Shown piece by piece: positions 21,672 to 35,477 of a stretch of 64,000 nucleotides of DNA (positions within the stretch are counted from its first letter, which is position 1; each line of letters starts with the position of its first letter). The DNA is from Cocos nucifera (Eukaryota > Streptophyta > Magnoliopsida > Arecales > Arecaceae), in NCBI GenBank assembly GCA_006176705.1, contig QRFJ01006385.1, positions 1 through 64,000 on the forward strand. Direction: 5' to 3'. Position numbers and translations under genes: made by a program. The notes beneath the pieces were generated by a model. The model worked only from the letters and a program-made list of their open reading frames with translations, did no database searches and had not been told where the DNA came from.

Positions 21672-23950
21672 TGAAGCGAAAATTTAGATTTCTCGGATCA
21701 AGTTCATTCAAATCTGATTGGATCAAGAGAGATATTTCAAAATTTTCTCTTTTGAATCTATATTAGATATAAGATATTTTAGATTAGATTTTATAGATCT
21801 AATAAAATAAAATAAAAAGAATTAAATCTGATTTAATTTATATCTTTTGTTGGGTAATCAGATTACCCTATGATGATCCTATTGATTGCCTGAGGTTCTG
21901 GATCTAGCCATATAAATGCCTGGCCTCTATTGATATCCAATTAGGCTGGATCTAGAGATCTTCTCTTTCTTTATCATCTCCAAATATCAGATCTGGATTT
22001 GATTTAGAGGATCTTCAAAACTCCTTCTAAAGATCTGGAATCAACTCTTGCAGCAGTGCTACCTTCTTCTTTTCTCGTCACCTTTCTCTTGCCTGGATCG
22101 CACCAAACCAAAGCCCAAACCTCCTTGGGCATGAAGAGGAGAGAGAGGACCAAAGGATGGCATGGAGGAGGGAGAGGGGCAGCCTTGTGGCATGGGCTAT
22201 GGGTTGATTCTCTTGAAAGCTAGGTGTAGATGGGGTTTATATAGACCCTGCTGCGCCATGCAGTGCCACATCATTCCGGCCAATCACGTCGCTTTGCGCA
22301 ATCAGATCTAAATCTGATTGATGGGATGATATCACCTGATCTAATCAGATGAGAGGCCTCTTAAATCATCCTTAGGTGGTGCCAAGACTAGTTAAAGCAG
22401 AGTCCCTTGGTGCCTCCTAAGTTGATTCGAAGAAGCAATCTAGAGTCCCATCTGTATGGGACTCCATGCATCCCTATCCATAGGCGCACACCTCCCTAGG
22501 TGTGCACCCCCTCCTTTCCATTTTCTAGTAGGGGGATAAGCCCCTATCTGCTCTCCTATGGATGCATGACACATGGGCAGATGTCTAAGTGTCAAAGGTC
22601 AACATTTGACCAAAATCAAAAGATAAGAATTGACAGGTGATGGAAAATGGCAGGTGTTATCTCCATTTTATCTCATAAATTAAGATAACCCTTTTCTGAC
22701 CTGGACAAGCTTCAGTCAGATCAGGTAAAGATACTTGAGTGAGCATAAACATATTTGGCTCAATTGAGACAACTTTTAATGATAGTAGGAGAACATTAGG
22801 CTCAATCATGTGCTAGCATGATTTTCTTGAACCTAATTGAATCTAATTCAAATCAATTGAACTGAGTTAGTCCAATTGATGATATCTAGATCTAACCCTT
22901 ATTTTTTGTGACTCAGTTAGGTAAAATTATGTATGATAATGGGATATGTTGTGATTTCTATCATCGACATCATTGAAATACCTTCTGATGGATCAAAACT
23001 CTTCTGATTTAGACAACTAGAATGATCAATCATCTAAATCATTCTAATTGCTCCCAAAATCCACCAGTGACACCTAGCAATATATGGTGGCGACCCATCA
23101 AAACTAAAATGAACCTCTCGATGTAGCTACCTATATAATTAAGTTCTTCTATCTTGAGCCCCTGATCAGATTAGGATTAAGGTAAACTCGTCAAATCCTA
23201 ATTTCTGTCGTATGATTTAATCATTTGATTCAAGTTTGATGTGAAAATCTTAATAGAAACTCTTTCTATTATTTCACTCTACCATGGCCATGAGCTTATG
23301 GACTTGATTCTTATGATCATCATAGGGCTGCTCCTCATCTACCGTGGTAGATTGATTTTCTCTTGGTGCAATCTAATTTCTACAATGAACATGCTATAGC
23401 CAACATACACCTCAGGATTCTAAATGGCTAGAAGACTAAGTCATGGTGTAGTCATACTATAACACCCTCAGGGTGAACTATCGATGCACCTTAGATAAAA
23501 AAACCAGACACACCACTGTGGCTTTGAGCCCATCATTGATGAGAAGGTAGACTTCCTTATGACTGCTCGAGGTGGTCACCTCAATGCCCTCATTTTCTAA
23601 CGAGTACCTGTACTTTCGCTTCGGTGTCTCTATACCATAGACTTAAGACTCATCTACTATAAAGAAGCAATTATAGACCAACCTTCCAGATTAATCACTA
23701 TCCTCATGATGATCCTACGTTCGAGAGTATTTTATGAGTTAATAACAAAAATTCATGTCTTAAATTTTCAACTTTTGAAAATATGAATTATCATTACCAT
23801 TAACTCAAGGGATGTATCATAGACACTAAATACACATTTATGATATAAAATAATCTATTTTATTATTTATAGTCAAAATTAAAATTTTGTCCCTAGAGCT
23901 ATATTACAAGTGTCAGCCAATTCTAGCTTCTAGCGCATACATATCTATCA
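21672..23950 (-). repeat. Element D 5' LTR (2.28 kb)
   Basis: Minus strand TGATAGATATGTATG (23950 downwards) to CTTCA at 21672; the first T-T is mutated to T-G-A relative to the family. The hairpin at 22443-22464 keeps nine perfect pairs with an inner stem different from A and B. Confidence 0.87.
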
Positions 23951-25375
23951 TCTGATGCAACTAAACTACTATATCTAGCTGAGAACAATCAACCCTGGGA
24001 AGGGTCCGCACATCTACAATGGTGGAAGATCTTTGACTTAATATTTTCTAAGAAAGATTTAATTTAGGTCTCCTTAAATTTGACTTAACTTAGTCATAAT
24101 AATTATGACTAACCTAATAGCATGGATTGGCTCAAATTATTAGCCACCTCAAATCAGAACTGGGTTGATACAAATGGATAGGTAAGTGAGACCGGTGGAA
24201 GGGATATGCCATTAACTCGATAAGAACGCATTCAGGTCAAGTAGCTTCTAATTAGAAATCAGTCGATCGTATCTATCAGACTTACCTTAGATACCAAATT
24301 ATCGAATCGAACCAATTTTGTTAGCCTACAATTCAGGCTTGAACCATGAAGCCAAATTAGGTCGTGACTTGATCAAGTCACATCTCAATGTGATTTGATC
24401 TTAATCCAGACTTAATCCTATTAGACTTGTCAAATCTAAGCTTTCTCTGATCCCACCTAACCAACTCCTGATTCGATTTGATCAACTGCAAGACCTAATT
24501 GAGCTATCCAAGTCCAAACTCAATTTTATGAATCTGTCTTAGATTTGAAAATTCATAATTTTTAGATCTAATTAATTTTATAATCTTAATTCTTAATTAA
24601 GTTTTGGATTCATAAACAAAATATGTAATAAAAATCCTAGGGTTTCAGGATCTAAAATTTTGTAGAAAAATAAGTTCTAATTTTTTATTAAGAATGAATG
24701 TGCAGCACTCCTACACGCCATAAGAACACTCCATCAAATGAAAGGAGAGGGCCTTTAAATCCTACTTTATTTTTATGACCGAACGGCCAAGGAAAACTCC
24801 TTAATCAAAAATATAATTTTCTACTATAAAACTAGTAAGATCATATATCATATGTAGAAAGATCTAACTAATACATGTCTTGCATACATCTTATATATCA
24901 TCAAGATGCATACTTTCATATCTAAAATACTATATATTAAATCTAAAAAATAAAATTTTAAATTTGATCATATCAAAATTAAAACTATTCTAGACATCTT
25001 ATAGAACTATTCTATAAATAGTCTAAGCATGCATCTTTCATATCTCATATGAAATAAAATAAAAAATAAATTTTTTATTTTCTATCTTTTAGATCTAGTT
25101 ACAATAATTATAAAATCAAAAAAAATAAAAATTAAATAAATTTAAAATTATATTTAATCAAATTAAATATATGATCATACTAGACTATACATAGAACTAT
25201 TCTATTCCTAATCTAGTCATGCATCTCATACATATTATATCTAAATTATTTAATTTATTTAATTTTTTTATTTCAAATCTAATCATATCTGATGTGACAT
25301 CTAAAATTTTTTAATATTAGTTCATAAATAAATATAAAATTAGATCTAAAGTAGATTTGAAGAATTGCTAATGCA
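23951..25375 (-). other. Element E leader fragment
   Basis: 1.4 kb of leader sequence, recognisable from the homologous GCAACT...ACAATCAACCCTGG...GCACATCTACAATGGTGGAAG region also seen near 9895 and 14215. It is cut at 23950/23951 by the LTR of D before any gag. It is more diverged than the leaders of B and C. Confidence 0.75.
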
Positions 25376-25387
25376 GCTCTGATACCA
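25376..25387 (-). other. PBS of element E
   Basis: Minus strand TGGTATCAGAGC, exact consensus, two bases from the LTR end at 25390, even though the surrounding element is the most decayed of the chain. Confidence 0.85.
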
Positions 25388-25389
25388 GT

Positions 25390-27638
25390 TGAAGAAAAAT
25401 CCAATTTCCCGGCATAGGATTGTTCAGATCTGATTAGATCTGAAGGAATATATCAATAATTTTTCTTCTAAGATCATAATCAAATTTGAAACATCTTGGA
25501 TCTAATCCTTTAAGATCTAATATTAAGATTAAAAATAAATTAAATGTAATTAATTTCATATCTTGTATTTTGGGTAATTAGATTATCCTATGATGATCCT
25601 AATCTATCCTGAGGTTCTGGAAGGAGCCACGCACGTGTCTGGTCTCTACCAGTATTTACTTGGATAGGATCTAAATGTCTTCTCCTCATAAATATTTTCT
25701 CTAAATATCAATTCTAAATCTGATCTAGAAGTCCTTCAAAAAAATTTCTAAAAATAGCGTATCCATCTCACAAACACCATCATGTAGATGCTGAACTCTT
25801 CATAAATTTGATTGGATCTTCTTCTTAGATTTATTTCCAACCTTTGGCACTTAGAAGAAGGGAAGAGAGAGGATTAGAGAGGGAATGGAAGATGGTAGGG
25901 GTGACAGCCTTTGGGTATGAAAAATTATTTCTTTCGTGAAGAGCCTTGGCACAAGGGTTCTTATACAAAAGCATAGCACCAAGTTAAAGTTCCTCTCTGA
26001 CCAAAATCCTCATTTGTTTGATCAGTAGGACTCCTTGACCTATTCTTCATGAAAATCCCTAGATCCTATCCAATTTTGATGCCAAAAATTAATCTAGAAG
26101 GTGGCAGTCCACTGCGACTAGGACTCTTCCCTCAAGAGTTTGATCCAAATCAAACTCTATCATAACTTAGTATAGACACCTCAAAAAATTACAAAATTTG
26201 GTACACCTAATGAATGACTCATTTCCTATCACATAACCAGAAATAAAATAAAAAAGATTTCCAAAGAATTTTCTAGAAGCCTCTAATTAGGTGACCCTCA
26301 GTTCTCTTAATTAGGTCAACTTTTGACCTAGTCCAATTTGACTATGAATGGATTTAATTTTTATAATTAATCTAATCTAAATTTATTTTAGTTAGATGAA
26401 AATAAATTCATTCAAAATACAAGAATGAGTAAAATTAAATTTAACTCAGTTGCAATGAATCAGAAAGATTATAGAAGGACAAAGTCAGGCTCAATCGTGT
26501 GCTAGCACGAATACCTTGATCCTGATTGGATCTAATCCAAATCAATCAAACTGAGTTAGCTCAATTGATGACATCAAGATCCAAATTCTTATTTGTGTGA
26601 TCTAGTTAGATTCGATTCTATATGATAATGAGACATATTGCGATCTCCATCATCAACATCATCGAAACACCTTTCGATGGATCAGAACTTTTCTGATTCA
26701 TACAATTAAAATGATTGATCATCAAAATCATTCTAATTGCTCCAAAAATTTACTAGTAACACCTAGCAGTATATGGTGGCAATCCATTAGAACTAAAAAT
26801 AAATCTCTCGGTGCAGTTACCTATGTGATTGGATTCTTCAATTTCGAGACCCGATAGGATTAAGGTTAAGGTGAACTCATCAAACCTAATGTTCATCATA
26901 TGAATTAATCATTTGATTCAAGTTCCAATGTAAAATCCTAATAGATACTCTTTCTATCATTTTCACTCAGCCATGGCCATAGGCTTAAGGACTCAATCTC
27001 ATGATTATCATAGAGCTACTCCTTATCTACCGAGGTAGATAGATCGCTTATTAATGCAATCCAATTCCTACAATGAACATGCTATAGCCAACATACACCT
27101 CAGAATTCCAAATGGCAAGGAGATCGGGTTATGGTGTAGTCAAACTATAACACTGTTATGATGAACTATTGATGCACCTTAGGTCAAAGAACCAAACACA
27201 CCTACTACAACATTGAACCAGTCATCAACAAGAAGGTAGACTTTCTTATGACTACTCGAGGTGGTCACGCTCAGTGCCCTTATTCTCTAATGAGTATCTG
27301 TATTTTCGCTCTGGCATCTCCAAACCATAGATTCAAGATATATCTATCCTAAGAAAGCGATTATATACCAACCTTTCTGATTAATCACCATCCTCGTGAT
27401 GATCCTACGGTCAAGAGTAGTTTATGAGTTAATTATGAAAATTCATGTCTTAAATTTTTAACTCTTAAAAATATGAATTATCATTACCATTAACTTAAAG
27501 GATGTATCACAAAGACTTTAAATATACAATATGATAGAAAATAACTCTTTTATTAATTTATAATTAAAATTATAAAATTATCCTTAGAAGTGTATTACAA
27601 GTGCTAACCAATCTAGCTTCTAGGGCACACATCTAACA
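25390..27638 (-). repeat. Element E 5' LTR (2.25 kb)
   Basis: Runs on the minus strand from TGTTAGATGTGTGCCC at 27638 to TTCTTCA at 25390. It is the most diverged A-family LTR, with U3 segments that barely align. The GGAGTCC hairpin is reduced to AGTCC/GGACT at 26106-26125. It abuts a truncated LTR of element G, implying insertion into G. This is the outermost A-family member and expected to be the oldest. Confidence 0.85.
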
Positions 27639-28097
27639 ATACGAAAAATAACTTTTAGATTAACCATTCGAAGGGATCCACGAGAAGATAGCACTTCGAG
27701 CGGACCTTCATTCGATGAACCTTCAATTTTATTGCAGCCTCGTGTGGATCACCTATAGAGGTCGGATGCATGTGCAGCTCCAAAGGCAATAACGTGAAAT
27801 CAACCATGAAGTTCTCGACCTATACGAAGGTATGAGATTTGATCTCTTCTCTCATCTAGATGCAATCCAGATTTTAGATCTAGAATCATTCTAGATCTAG
27901 GGTATTGATTTGATAAATACCAAACTTTTTATTTTTTAATTTAAAATATAATATGATATGTTATAGCTCTTAGATGCAGGGTTTAGTAATTAGATTACTA
28001 TATTTATAGATTAAATATTTTAATATATAACTTTTGCTATGTTACATTTCAAAAAAGTTTTGAAATTCATGCATGAAACTCTGCATATTTTTCGTCA
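27639..28097 (+). repeat. Element G 5' LTR, 3' end only
   Basis: Plus-strand LTR tail related to that of H: both share a stretch with GTCGGATGCATGTGC or close variant near the R/U5 region. It ends TTTTCGTCA followed by a PBS-like site. The upstream part is cut by the LTR of E and should lie left of the window. Confidence 0.75.
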
Positions 28098-28098
28098 G

Positions 28099-28110
28099 TG
28101 GCATCAGAGC
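28099..28110 (+). other. PBS of element G (one mismatch)
   Basis: TGGCATCAGAGC, one change from the Met-tRNA consensus, one base after the LTR end at 28097. Confidence 0.75.
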
Positions 28111-30169
28111 ATTTAGGTTTGTTTATAACAAGATCATATTTATATTAAAATTAAATTTAAAAATAAAATTTTAAAGATCGCACAAACTGTTTATAAGGTT
28201 GTCCTACTGTGAGATTTATTGCTTATAGCGGAGAGGTCGTCCTAGTATGTGCTGATCTATTCTTGAATCATGAATAAGTTAGATACGATCTAAATAATTT
28301 TATGATTAATTTTTTTAATTTTAAATCTAAAATTAAATAGATGTTAGATCTATTTTAGATTATTTAGATTAGATATAAATAATATCTGATTGCATATACT
28401 GCTATAAAGTTATCCTACTATAAGGTTTATCCCTACAGTGGAGAGGTTGTTCTAGTATGTATTGATCTAAATAATCTAAATCATAAATATATTAAATAAT
28501 ATTTAAAGTGATTTATGATTTACTTTTAGATTTTAAATTTAATTTTAAATAATTTATGATCTAATCCATATGATGTGTTTTATGTTTAGATCTAGATCCT
28601 CTTATTTCATATGTTAATATGTAATTTTTGTTTTGAATCTAGAATGTATATGTATGACATACTTATTTTGTAGAATTTAAATTGAGAACTTACTTTCTAC
28701 AAAATCATAGATTCAAAATTTTAGGACATGATTGAAATATTAAAATAAATTAGATCTAAAATAATAAATTGAATATGATTCAATGTAAACTATTTACAAA
28801 TTGAATATGTTTCAAATGATCAAATTAGAAATTAGTTCTAAGGTTCCATAATTTCGAACCCATAAGCTTTGAACTTAATTAAAAATTAGATAATTATTTA
28901 TGATCTAGGTTTGTGATTTAAAGATCCTAAGATAATTTCATAAAACATGAGTTAAAGAAAAATGGGTTAGCTTTGATCAGGTCCTTAACTGGGTTAGACA
29001 TAGGGTTAAATTAAATATGAACTTAGTTAAGAAATTGATCAAACCTAATTAATAGTTAATTAGAATTAGATTATTTCTATAGATCATTTCAATAGTTGTA
29101 GTTGATCAAAGTTCATACATCTAATGAATGGATACTGATCATGGCTCAATGGTCGAGCTTGAGTCTTTAGGTAAATCAAATTAAAACTGATAAATCAATT
29201 AGTGTCTATGGTTCCAAATCAAAATTGATAAATCAATTAGTGTCTAAGGTAAGTTTGGCATCCCAGATTGGTTGGTTCTAATTGGCAACCCGCATACCTG
29301 GCCATTTCTGATGGTGTCTAAGGCAAGCCTTGGTAGACCCTTCCATCAATCTCACTTACCTGGCTAATGTGGTTAATCAAGTCTTGATTAGGCTGCTCAT
29401 TGATTCGTGCTAACCCATGTCACATAGAAAATCAGTGAGACTGGTTTTATTCAATGAGACTAATCTAGGTACCGATGGACTGAAATTGATCATAGTCCTT
29501 GCCGATGACTTGAGAAGTCAGTGGAAGAACTTGACTTGGTGAAGTCGGTGGGAGCAATTTGGTCCATGTTCTTTCTATCCTTAAATCATAAATAATTTAA
29601 ATCTTCTAAAATTATTATATCCTTAAAATAATAAAGTTATGAAGATAATGGAGTCATAGCCTATCATTAAGTTAGATGATAATGGGTCCATTAACTCAAT
29701 AATCATTGGAGGCCCAAAGTTCTGGTGCTTATTGACTAATGAAATTATCATTCATAATATGATGACTTGAAAGTATCTCTCGAATGGTGGTTAGGTTGGC
29801 CAACCAAAGTTAGGCTTAATCATTAATTAGTTAGATGCACCAATTATGGTCATGTTAATGGTTGGACCAAATCGGATCCTTACAGTGGAGGCCAAAGCCT
29901 ACTGATTAGGTTTCTAGGATAAAATTAAATTACTAGAAGTTGTTTAGAGAAATAATTAGTTAATAAATCTATCCGTACATGCACATGGGTTAGCCGACCA
30001 AAGTCGGGCGTGTGTGTAGTCTATGTGGATTCTAGTACCTACTAAAAAATTAAAATAATTTTTTGAATTGGAGGTAGAGGCTACCAATTTGAATAAAATA
30101 GTAAGAGAACCTTAAGACTAAAGTCCAAATCTCTAGGCTTAAAATAATTCATATACTTTAGGTCTATGT
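28111..30169 (+). other. Element G untranslated leader
   Basis: About 2 kb of AT-rich leader with no supported ORF. It aligns with the leader of H: both have CATAAGGTTGTCCT-like, TTACCTGGC(C/T) and GATAATGGGTCC-like segments. It shows that G and H are one broad family distinct from A. Confidence 0.65.
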
Positions 30170-30792
30170 ACTCTTTTCTTAGAATAAGACTAAACCCTTA
30201 TTGCTCCAATCATTGTTAGACAATGATGACTTATGGGATCCAACTTCAATAATTAGTATCGAAAGTTCAATTTGGTTCAGCAGTATGAATTGGTTCATAT
30301 TGAAACTTCTAAGCCCAATCAAAATGATTAGTCCAATATTGACCCAAATTATGTATAGTGCTTCTATTATTAGAAGCAGGATCATAGGAAGAAGAATTGT
30401 CTTACTTTCCTTGACCATAACTAGCTGAACAAGAAAAAGGAGCAAGAGTTGCTCATTAAGAATGTTATATGATAATATATTGAAATTTCACTATATGCAG
30501 TTCTACTACTTGGGTATTAGATATTGATGGTCTTATGCAATTCATTGCAAGAACTTTAAGTAAGTGGAATATCTAAAAATGGTAAGAGATTCCTGAACAT
30601 TAGGAAAAGAAGTTTTATTTTTATCCTAGCTTTAGGAATTGTCTAGCTTATTTTCAAAAGATGTCATTTTGAGTGATTGTCACCATTGTCCATTGTTTAT
30701 GATAAATGTGATCTCTATTGGTCTTTTGGTCATCGATGGTTATCATTTATCAATAAAAAAGATTGTTATGATATTATTATGAATAATGTTAC
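30170..30792 (+). pseudogene. gag-pol: Element G gag-protease remnant
   Basis: Badly decayed gag start (SLLDNDDLW, aligning with SLLDNDKLV in H), then a protease fragment (WVLDID near 30513) and a following region aligning with H up to NNVTV. Much of Gag is deleted between 30450 and 30500. Similarity to H stops at exactly 30793, where the LTR of J begins; H continues at the corresponding place (36701). GTTAC at 30788-30792 is the candidate target duplication for J. Confidence 0.7.
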
Positions 30793-31369
30793 TGTTGGGT
30801 GTAAATCCTTTTCTTGTCGAAGTCCAACAAGATGTCGAGCCTTTCAGCAACTTCATCCGACGAAGGCAGCCGCACCTGATTCTAGTTGGTGAAGAATTTA
30901 TGCTTCGACTTCGAAACTGCAGACCTCCAATTTAAATTTATCGACCGATGTTCTTCACTCAGATTTCTATCTCATTCGGGTATCCTCAGAACCTATAGGG
31001 CATTATAGATTTCACTCAGACAAACTTGAACAGTGATGACAACCCCCAGGCAGTTGAGTAACAGATCTAATTATGGCTTGGTTTGGCCGATCTAAGCGCT
31101 CTTTGAATCTCTTTCCAGCAAAAATCCATCCAAGCTGTATGATATTGGACCAACATCAGATCAATGAAACTCTCCTCCAGACGAACTCCCATAATATACT
31201 AGGAGTAGCAGACCACGGAATTCCTGCATCAAGAATTCTAAACACAGAGGCAAAAGGACCTCATCTCCTTTATATCAGCCTCCAGATGGCCTCAAAAGAG
31301 GTTGAGCTTCGAATGAATAAATAAACAGACCCTCTCCAAGCAAATACCCTTTCGCTCCTTCTACGAAAA
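30793..31369 (+). repeat. Element J 5' LTR, first part
   Basis: 577 bp starting TGTTGGGTGTAAATCC, interrupted at 31370 by the LTR of H and resuming at 41937. No gene is supported in it, although short ORFs occur by chance. Confidence 0.75.
31365..31369 (+). repeat. Left target-site duplication of H (imperfect)
   Basis: GAAAA before H compared with GTAAA at 41937-41941 after it, four of five bases equal. One mutation in a degenerate duplication is expected for an older insertion. Confidence 0.6.
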
Positions 31370-33728
31370 TGTTTGAAATTGTATCCCAAAGCCAATCATT
31401 AGCCTGTTGATGGTTGAGATATTATAATTGATTTATTAATTAATAAAAAATATTTTGGCATCTTTTTTCATCATAAGTTTACATCTTCTAATGAACTCCA
31501 TTATTATGATGAAGTCCTTAGGACTATTTAGTTTTGATAAAAAGAGGATTTATTGATTAGTCCTTAAATTTGTTCCCGACCAAATGATAGGTTGTTAATT
31601 AGGATAATAGTGTCTATCGAGCATAGGTCGCTATATGCCATATAGGTTGGCTGTCCTCTTAACCAAGGTGTGTCGAGATATTGGTATGGCTTACAGATGA
31701 GATGTATGGGTACATCATCATTGAACGTGACCAACTCTAGAGCATTCTACTATCGAGAATGTCTTTGATGGGATATAGGTATAAGTATCCCTTAGACCTG
31801 AAATTACCTCAGTGACTTGCAAGCAACTCACTGTGCTTTGGTACTAGACTAACTGAATTTCTAATTCAGCAATGGAAAGCTTCTTGGCATAGTCAAGTAC
31901 TTGTAAAGTTGGAGTGTAATCAAGATGGAATTGACCACTCCAAGAGTTGGAGAAGAATGTATCACTATATTTCAATATAGCAAAATCTTGGCCAGGATAA
32001 TCCATCAGATGAATTTAGTATTTCAAAATACAATGTGAACAACTTGATCAGAGTTGATAGTTGAACTCTGATGTGTCTTATGAGCATTGTGGTTAAAGAA
32101 ATGAATTATATGGAAACTATATCTGCATGGGTTCTAAGGATGGTGTTCAACACCTTCGACCTATCCGATCGTCGGGTATCATTGCTAGATGGTCACTTTG
32201 ATTGATACAAAAATTTATTCTTGTACTACCAGCTTAGGTTCAGACCTATGAGGTCACACACATTAGAGCTTGTGATCTGATCAAATGGTTGATCAATGAT
32301 TAAGAATCATTCTAGGGTTAAACAATTAATACGATTGGTGTTTAACCTAGTGCAAGTGTTGTAGGACGATTGATTAGCAATTGGACTACTAATTGACTTA
32401 ATTTGATTAAACTAATAGGCTAAGATTAAGTCTAATTAAATATAATTTAATTAAATTTGGTTTGAACTTGATGGATCAAGTCCAATTGATTTGTTGGATA
32501 AGCCAAGTACAAGGAAGAACTAGTCCTAGTCTAACTAGGATGCAGATTAACCCAATTTTTTAATTTGATTAGAAAATAAAATAAAATTAAATATGATTTA
32601 ATCTGATTTAATTAAGTTATTAAATAGGTCCTCCATATCTATTTTTTAGGTATTTTTCATGAAAAATCTCTTTCTTCCTAATTTCCATGCCCCCTCTCTC
32701 CCTCCAAATCATATTTGGAAGTTAGGTGCAAGATCAATTCAAAGGAGGAATTGGTATTGCTTAGGATTCTATGAGATAAAATCCTTGTTGACCAAAATAT
32801 CTTTTCTTGAGTGCCGCTCCTTCTTTTAATTAATTCTTCTATTATTCCATGAAAATAATCTCCTTTTTTATGCATCCTCTCTTGTTGGTCCATGCCAAAA
32901 ATTGTGGAGGAGGCGCTCAAGAGTTGGGCATCCCAACAACTTCCCATGTTTGGATATTCCTAGTCTAGAAATTTGACCTAACTTGGACTCTACTTTTTTC
33001 TCATTTATTGGATGAATTTTATTCTAATCTTTTCATGAAATATAGAACTTTGGGAGAGCTTTGGGGTGTGCAAAAATAAAAGGAAGAGGGTCCTTGGGCA
33101 TGGGGGTTCCATAGGCACCAAACTACGTATCTAGGTGAGAAAAAAGAGAAGAAGAAAAGCATCTTTTTCTAGGGCTATTTTATTTTCAATCTCTCCTTCT
33201 TTCTTTTGAGTTTTTTTTGAGAGAATCTCAGATCAGCAAACTCTCATCTTCCTTCTCATATTTTTGAGAGTCCAAATTTTGAAAAAAGAAGCATTGGATC
33301 GACCATCGAACAAGGATCAGCATAGTACTAGTATGCTGTGCTGATTTCCTGCATCGAACTTCAGATCAGAGATCGTAGGCTCATGTGGATGACTCCTAGA
33401 GATCAAAAATATGTGCAGCTCATGTCTTCATCCTCAAGTCTGGATTAGTAAGTTAGAATGTTTAAACTTGCTTAGGTAATAGATCTGATCTATAAACTTC
33501 ATACCTACATTTGATGTAGTGTAGATCTAGGTTGATTTGATCAACCTTTTCTTTTCTTATTTGATTTTAATTTTTGATTTAATATCATACCTTAATCATG
33601 TAATAGATCTGAGATCTAGGTGTTTATATGATTATTTAAATAAATTTTAGATTTATTTATGTCTTTCGTTGCAAGATCTTAAAAAAGTTTCAAGATCTAC
33701 CTATGAAACCCTAGATCTGGTTCCTTCA
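31370..33728 (+). repeat. Element H 5' LTR
   Basis: TGTTTGAAATTG to GGTTCCTTCA. It aligns over its length with the 3' LTR, but lacks the 40720-40860 segment that carries the GGAGTCC hairpin. A small TCCTAGT/ACTAGGA stem remains at 32524-32540. Confidence 0.9.
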
Positions 33729-33730
33729 AT

Positions 33731-33742
33731 TGGTATCAGAGC
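33731..33742 (+). other. PBS of element H
   Basis: TGGTATCAGAGC, exact Met-tRNA primer consensus, two bases after the LTR end. Confidence 0.92.
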
Positions 33743-35477
33743 ATAGATTCTTATTACATCATTTTTTTGCATGTTTAGATTATTTCTTAGATTAGATCTA
33801 ATTTATAATCTAATTATTAAAAATAAAATTAAAAATAATAAAATATTTTAGATTGCATGAACTGTCATAAGGTTGTCCTGCTGTAAGGTTTACCCCTTAC
33901 AGTGAATAGATTATCCTAGTACATGCTGATCTAAAATATTGATCATAAAATTTTAGATTAGATCTAAGAAATTTTATGATTTGATTAAAAATATTTTAAT
34001 CTGATTTTAATCATCATACATGTGTTAGATTTGATCTAGGGAGATTTATGATTGATTATTATTGAAACTATTTCAATTACATGAACCTGTTTAGATTAGA
34101 TCTAAAGTAGTTTTATATTTATTTTACTTATATATTGATTATGAGTCAAACATGCAACTTAGTTGATAGAACCATGTTGTAAAAATATTTTATAAATATA
34201 AAAATTATTTTTGAAAAGCTAAACCCCAACCCTAAGCCCAAAACTTAATTGAGAATTAAGAAGTTGATTGATTAGGATCTAAGATTATGAATTGAAGATC
34301 CTAAGACACATGTCATAACACATTAGGTTAAATGGGTTAGTGGGGATTAGGTCTATTAATTGGGTTAGACCTAGGGTTAGATTAAAGAATGGACTTAATT
34401 AGAGAATTGACTAAATCTAATCAATTATTGTCTTAAATTAGGTCAAGAATTCTCTAGATCAATTACAATAGTTGTAGTTGGTCAAGTCCATGTCTTTAAC
34501 AAGACCCAAGATGGACTTGATTCTTGGCTAGCAGTCTAGCATGAACTGTTAGGTTGATCTAATTGAAACTAATTAAATCAGTTGGTGTCTAAGATAAATC
34601 AGACCAGTGATTTTTAATTGGTAGCCCGCTTACCTGGCCATTTTTTATGGTGTCTAAGGCAAGCCTGGTAGATCCTTCCACTGATCGAACTTACCTAACC
34701 TCTTGGTGAGATTATGTTTTGATCGGATCACTTGACTATTCGAGCTAACTCATGTCAACTAGATAAATTAGTTTGACTAATTTAGGTGCTCCAAGACCAG
34801 CCTGTTAGTAGTCTCCTTTAAGCTGACTTGGTGAAGCCAGTGGGATTATTATGATAAGCTAGTTAATTTGACCTACTCACTTCTATAAATAAATTTTTTT
34901 AAATTATTAGATCCCTAAAATGAAATAGTTATATGATAACTGGATCATAGCCTCCCATTAAAGTGGATAATAATAGGTCCATCAGTTGCATAATCATTGG
35001 AGGCCCAAAGGCCTAGTGCTTATCGATTGATGAAATTATCATTCATTATATGATCTCTTGGATACATCTTTCTAAATGGTGGTCAGATGGGCCAATCAAA
35101 GTTGGACTTGATCATTCATTGGTTGGATGGGTCGAGTATGGTCATGTTAATGGTTGAACCTAACTGGACCCTTTTCTGAGAAGACCAAAGCCAACTAATC
35201 AGGGCCTGGGATAAAATTTAATTACTAAAAATTATTTTAAAAAATAATTGATTATGAACCTATCCTTAGATGTACATGGGCAGGCCAACCAAAGTTGGGC
35301 TTGTGTATAGTCTATGTGGATTCTAATACGCACTAAGGAATTAGTATAATTTTTTAAATTGGAGATAGGGGCTACCAATTTGAATAAAATAGTTGGAGAA
35401 ATATTTTGATTAAAATCCAAATCTTTAGATTTAATGAAACAATTACTAATTAGATTTTGATTTTCCTTGGTGCAGAC
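33743..35477 (+). other. Element H untranslated leader
   Basis: 1.73 kb, AT-rich in its first part, no supported ORF. Collinear with the leader of G. Long leaders between PBS and gag are a shared trait of the Copia elements here. Confidence 0.7.

Larger units (their letters stand above)
17907..23950 (-). mobile_element. Element D: Copia, A-family, 5' half
   Basis: Minus-strand 5' LTR, PBS, leader, gag, protease and integrase, cut in pol at the conserved LLNR motif by the LTR start of C at 17906. Its LTR start at 23950 abuts leader sequence of E, so D appears inserted in E's leader. Confidence 0.85.

Noticed and set aside
30677..31324. Short ORFs (71 and 83 codons) across the G/J junction and in the J LTR, possibly a host gene fragment
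   Set aside because: They cross or lie inside the LTR of J, show no recognisable domain and have no conserved start.
33731..33742. TGGTATCAGAGC and its copies as parts of tRNA genes
   Set aside because: Only the tRNA 3'-end complement is present, next to an LTR end. These are primer binding sites.
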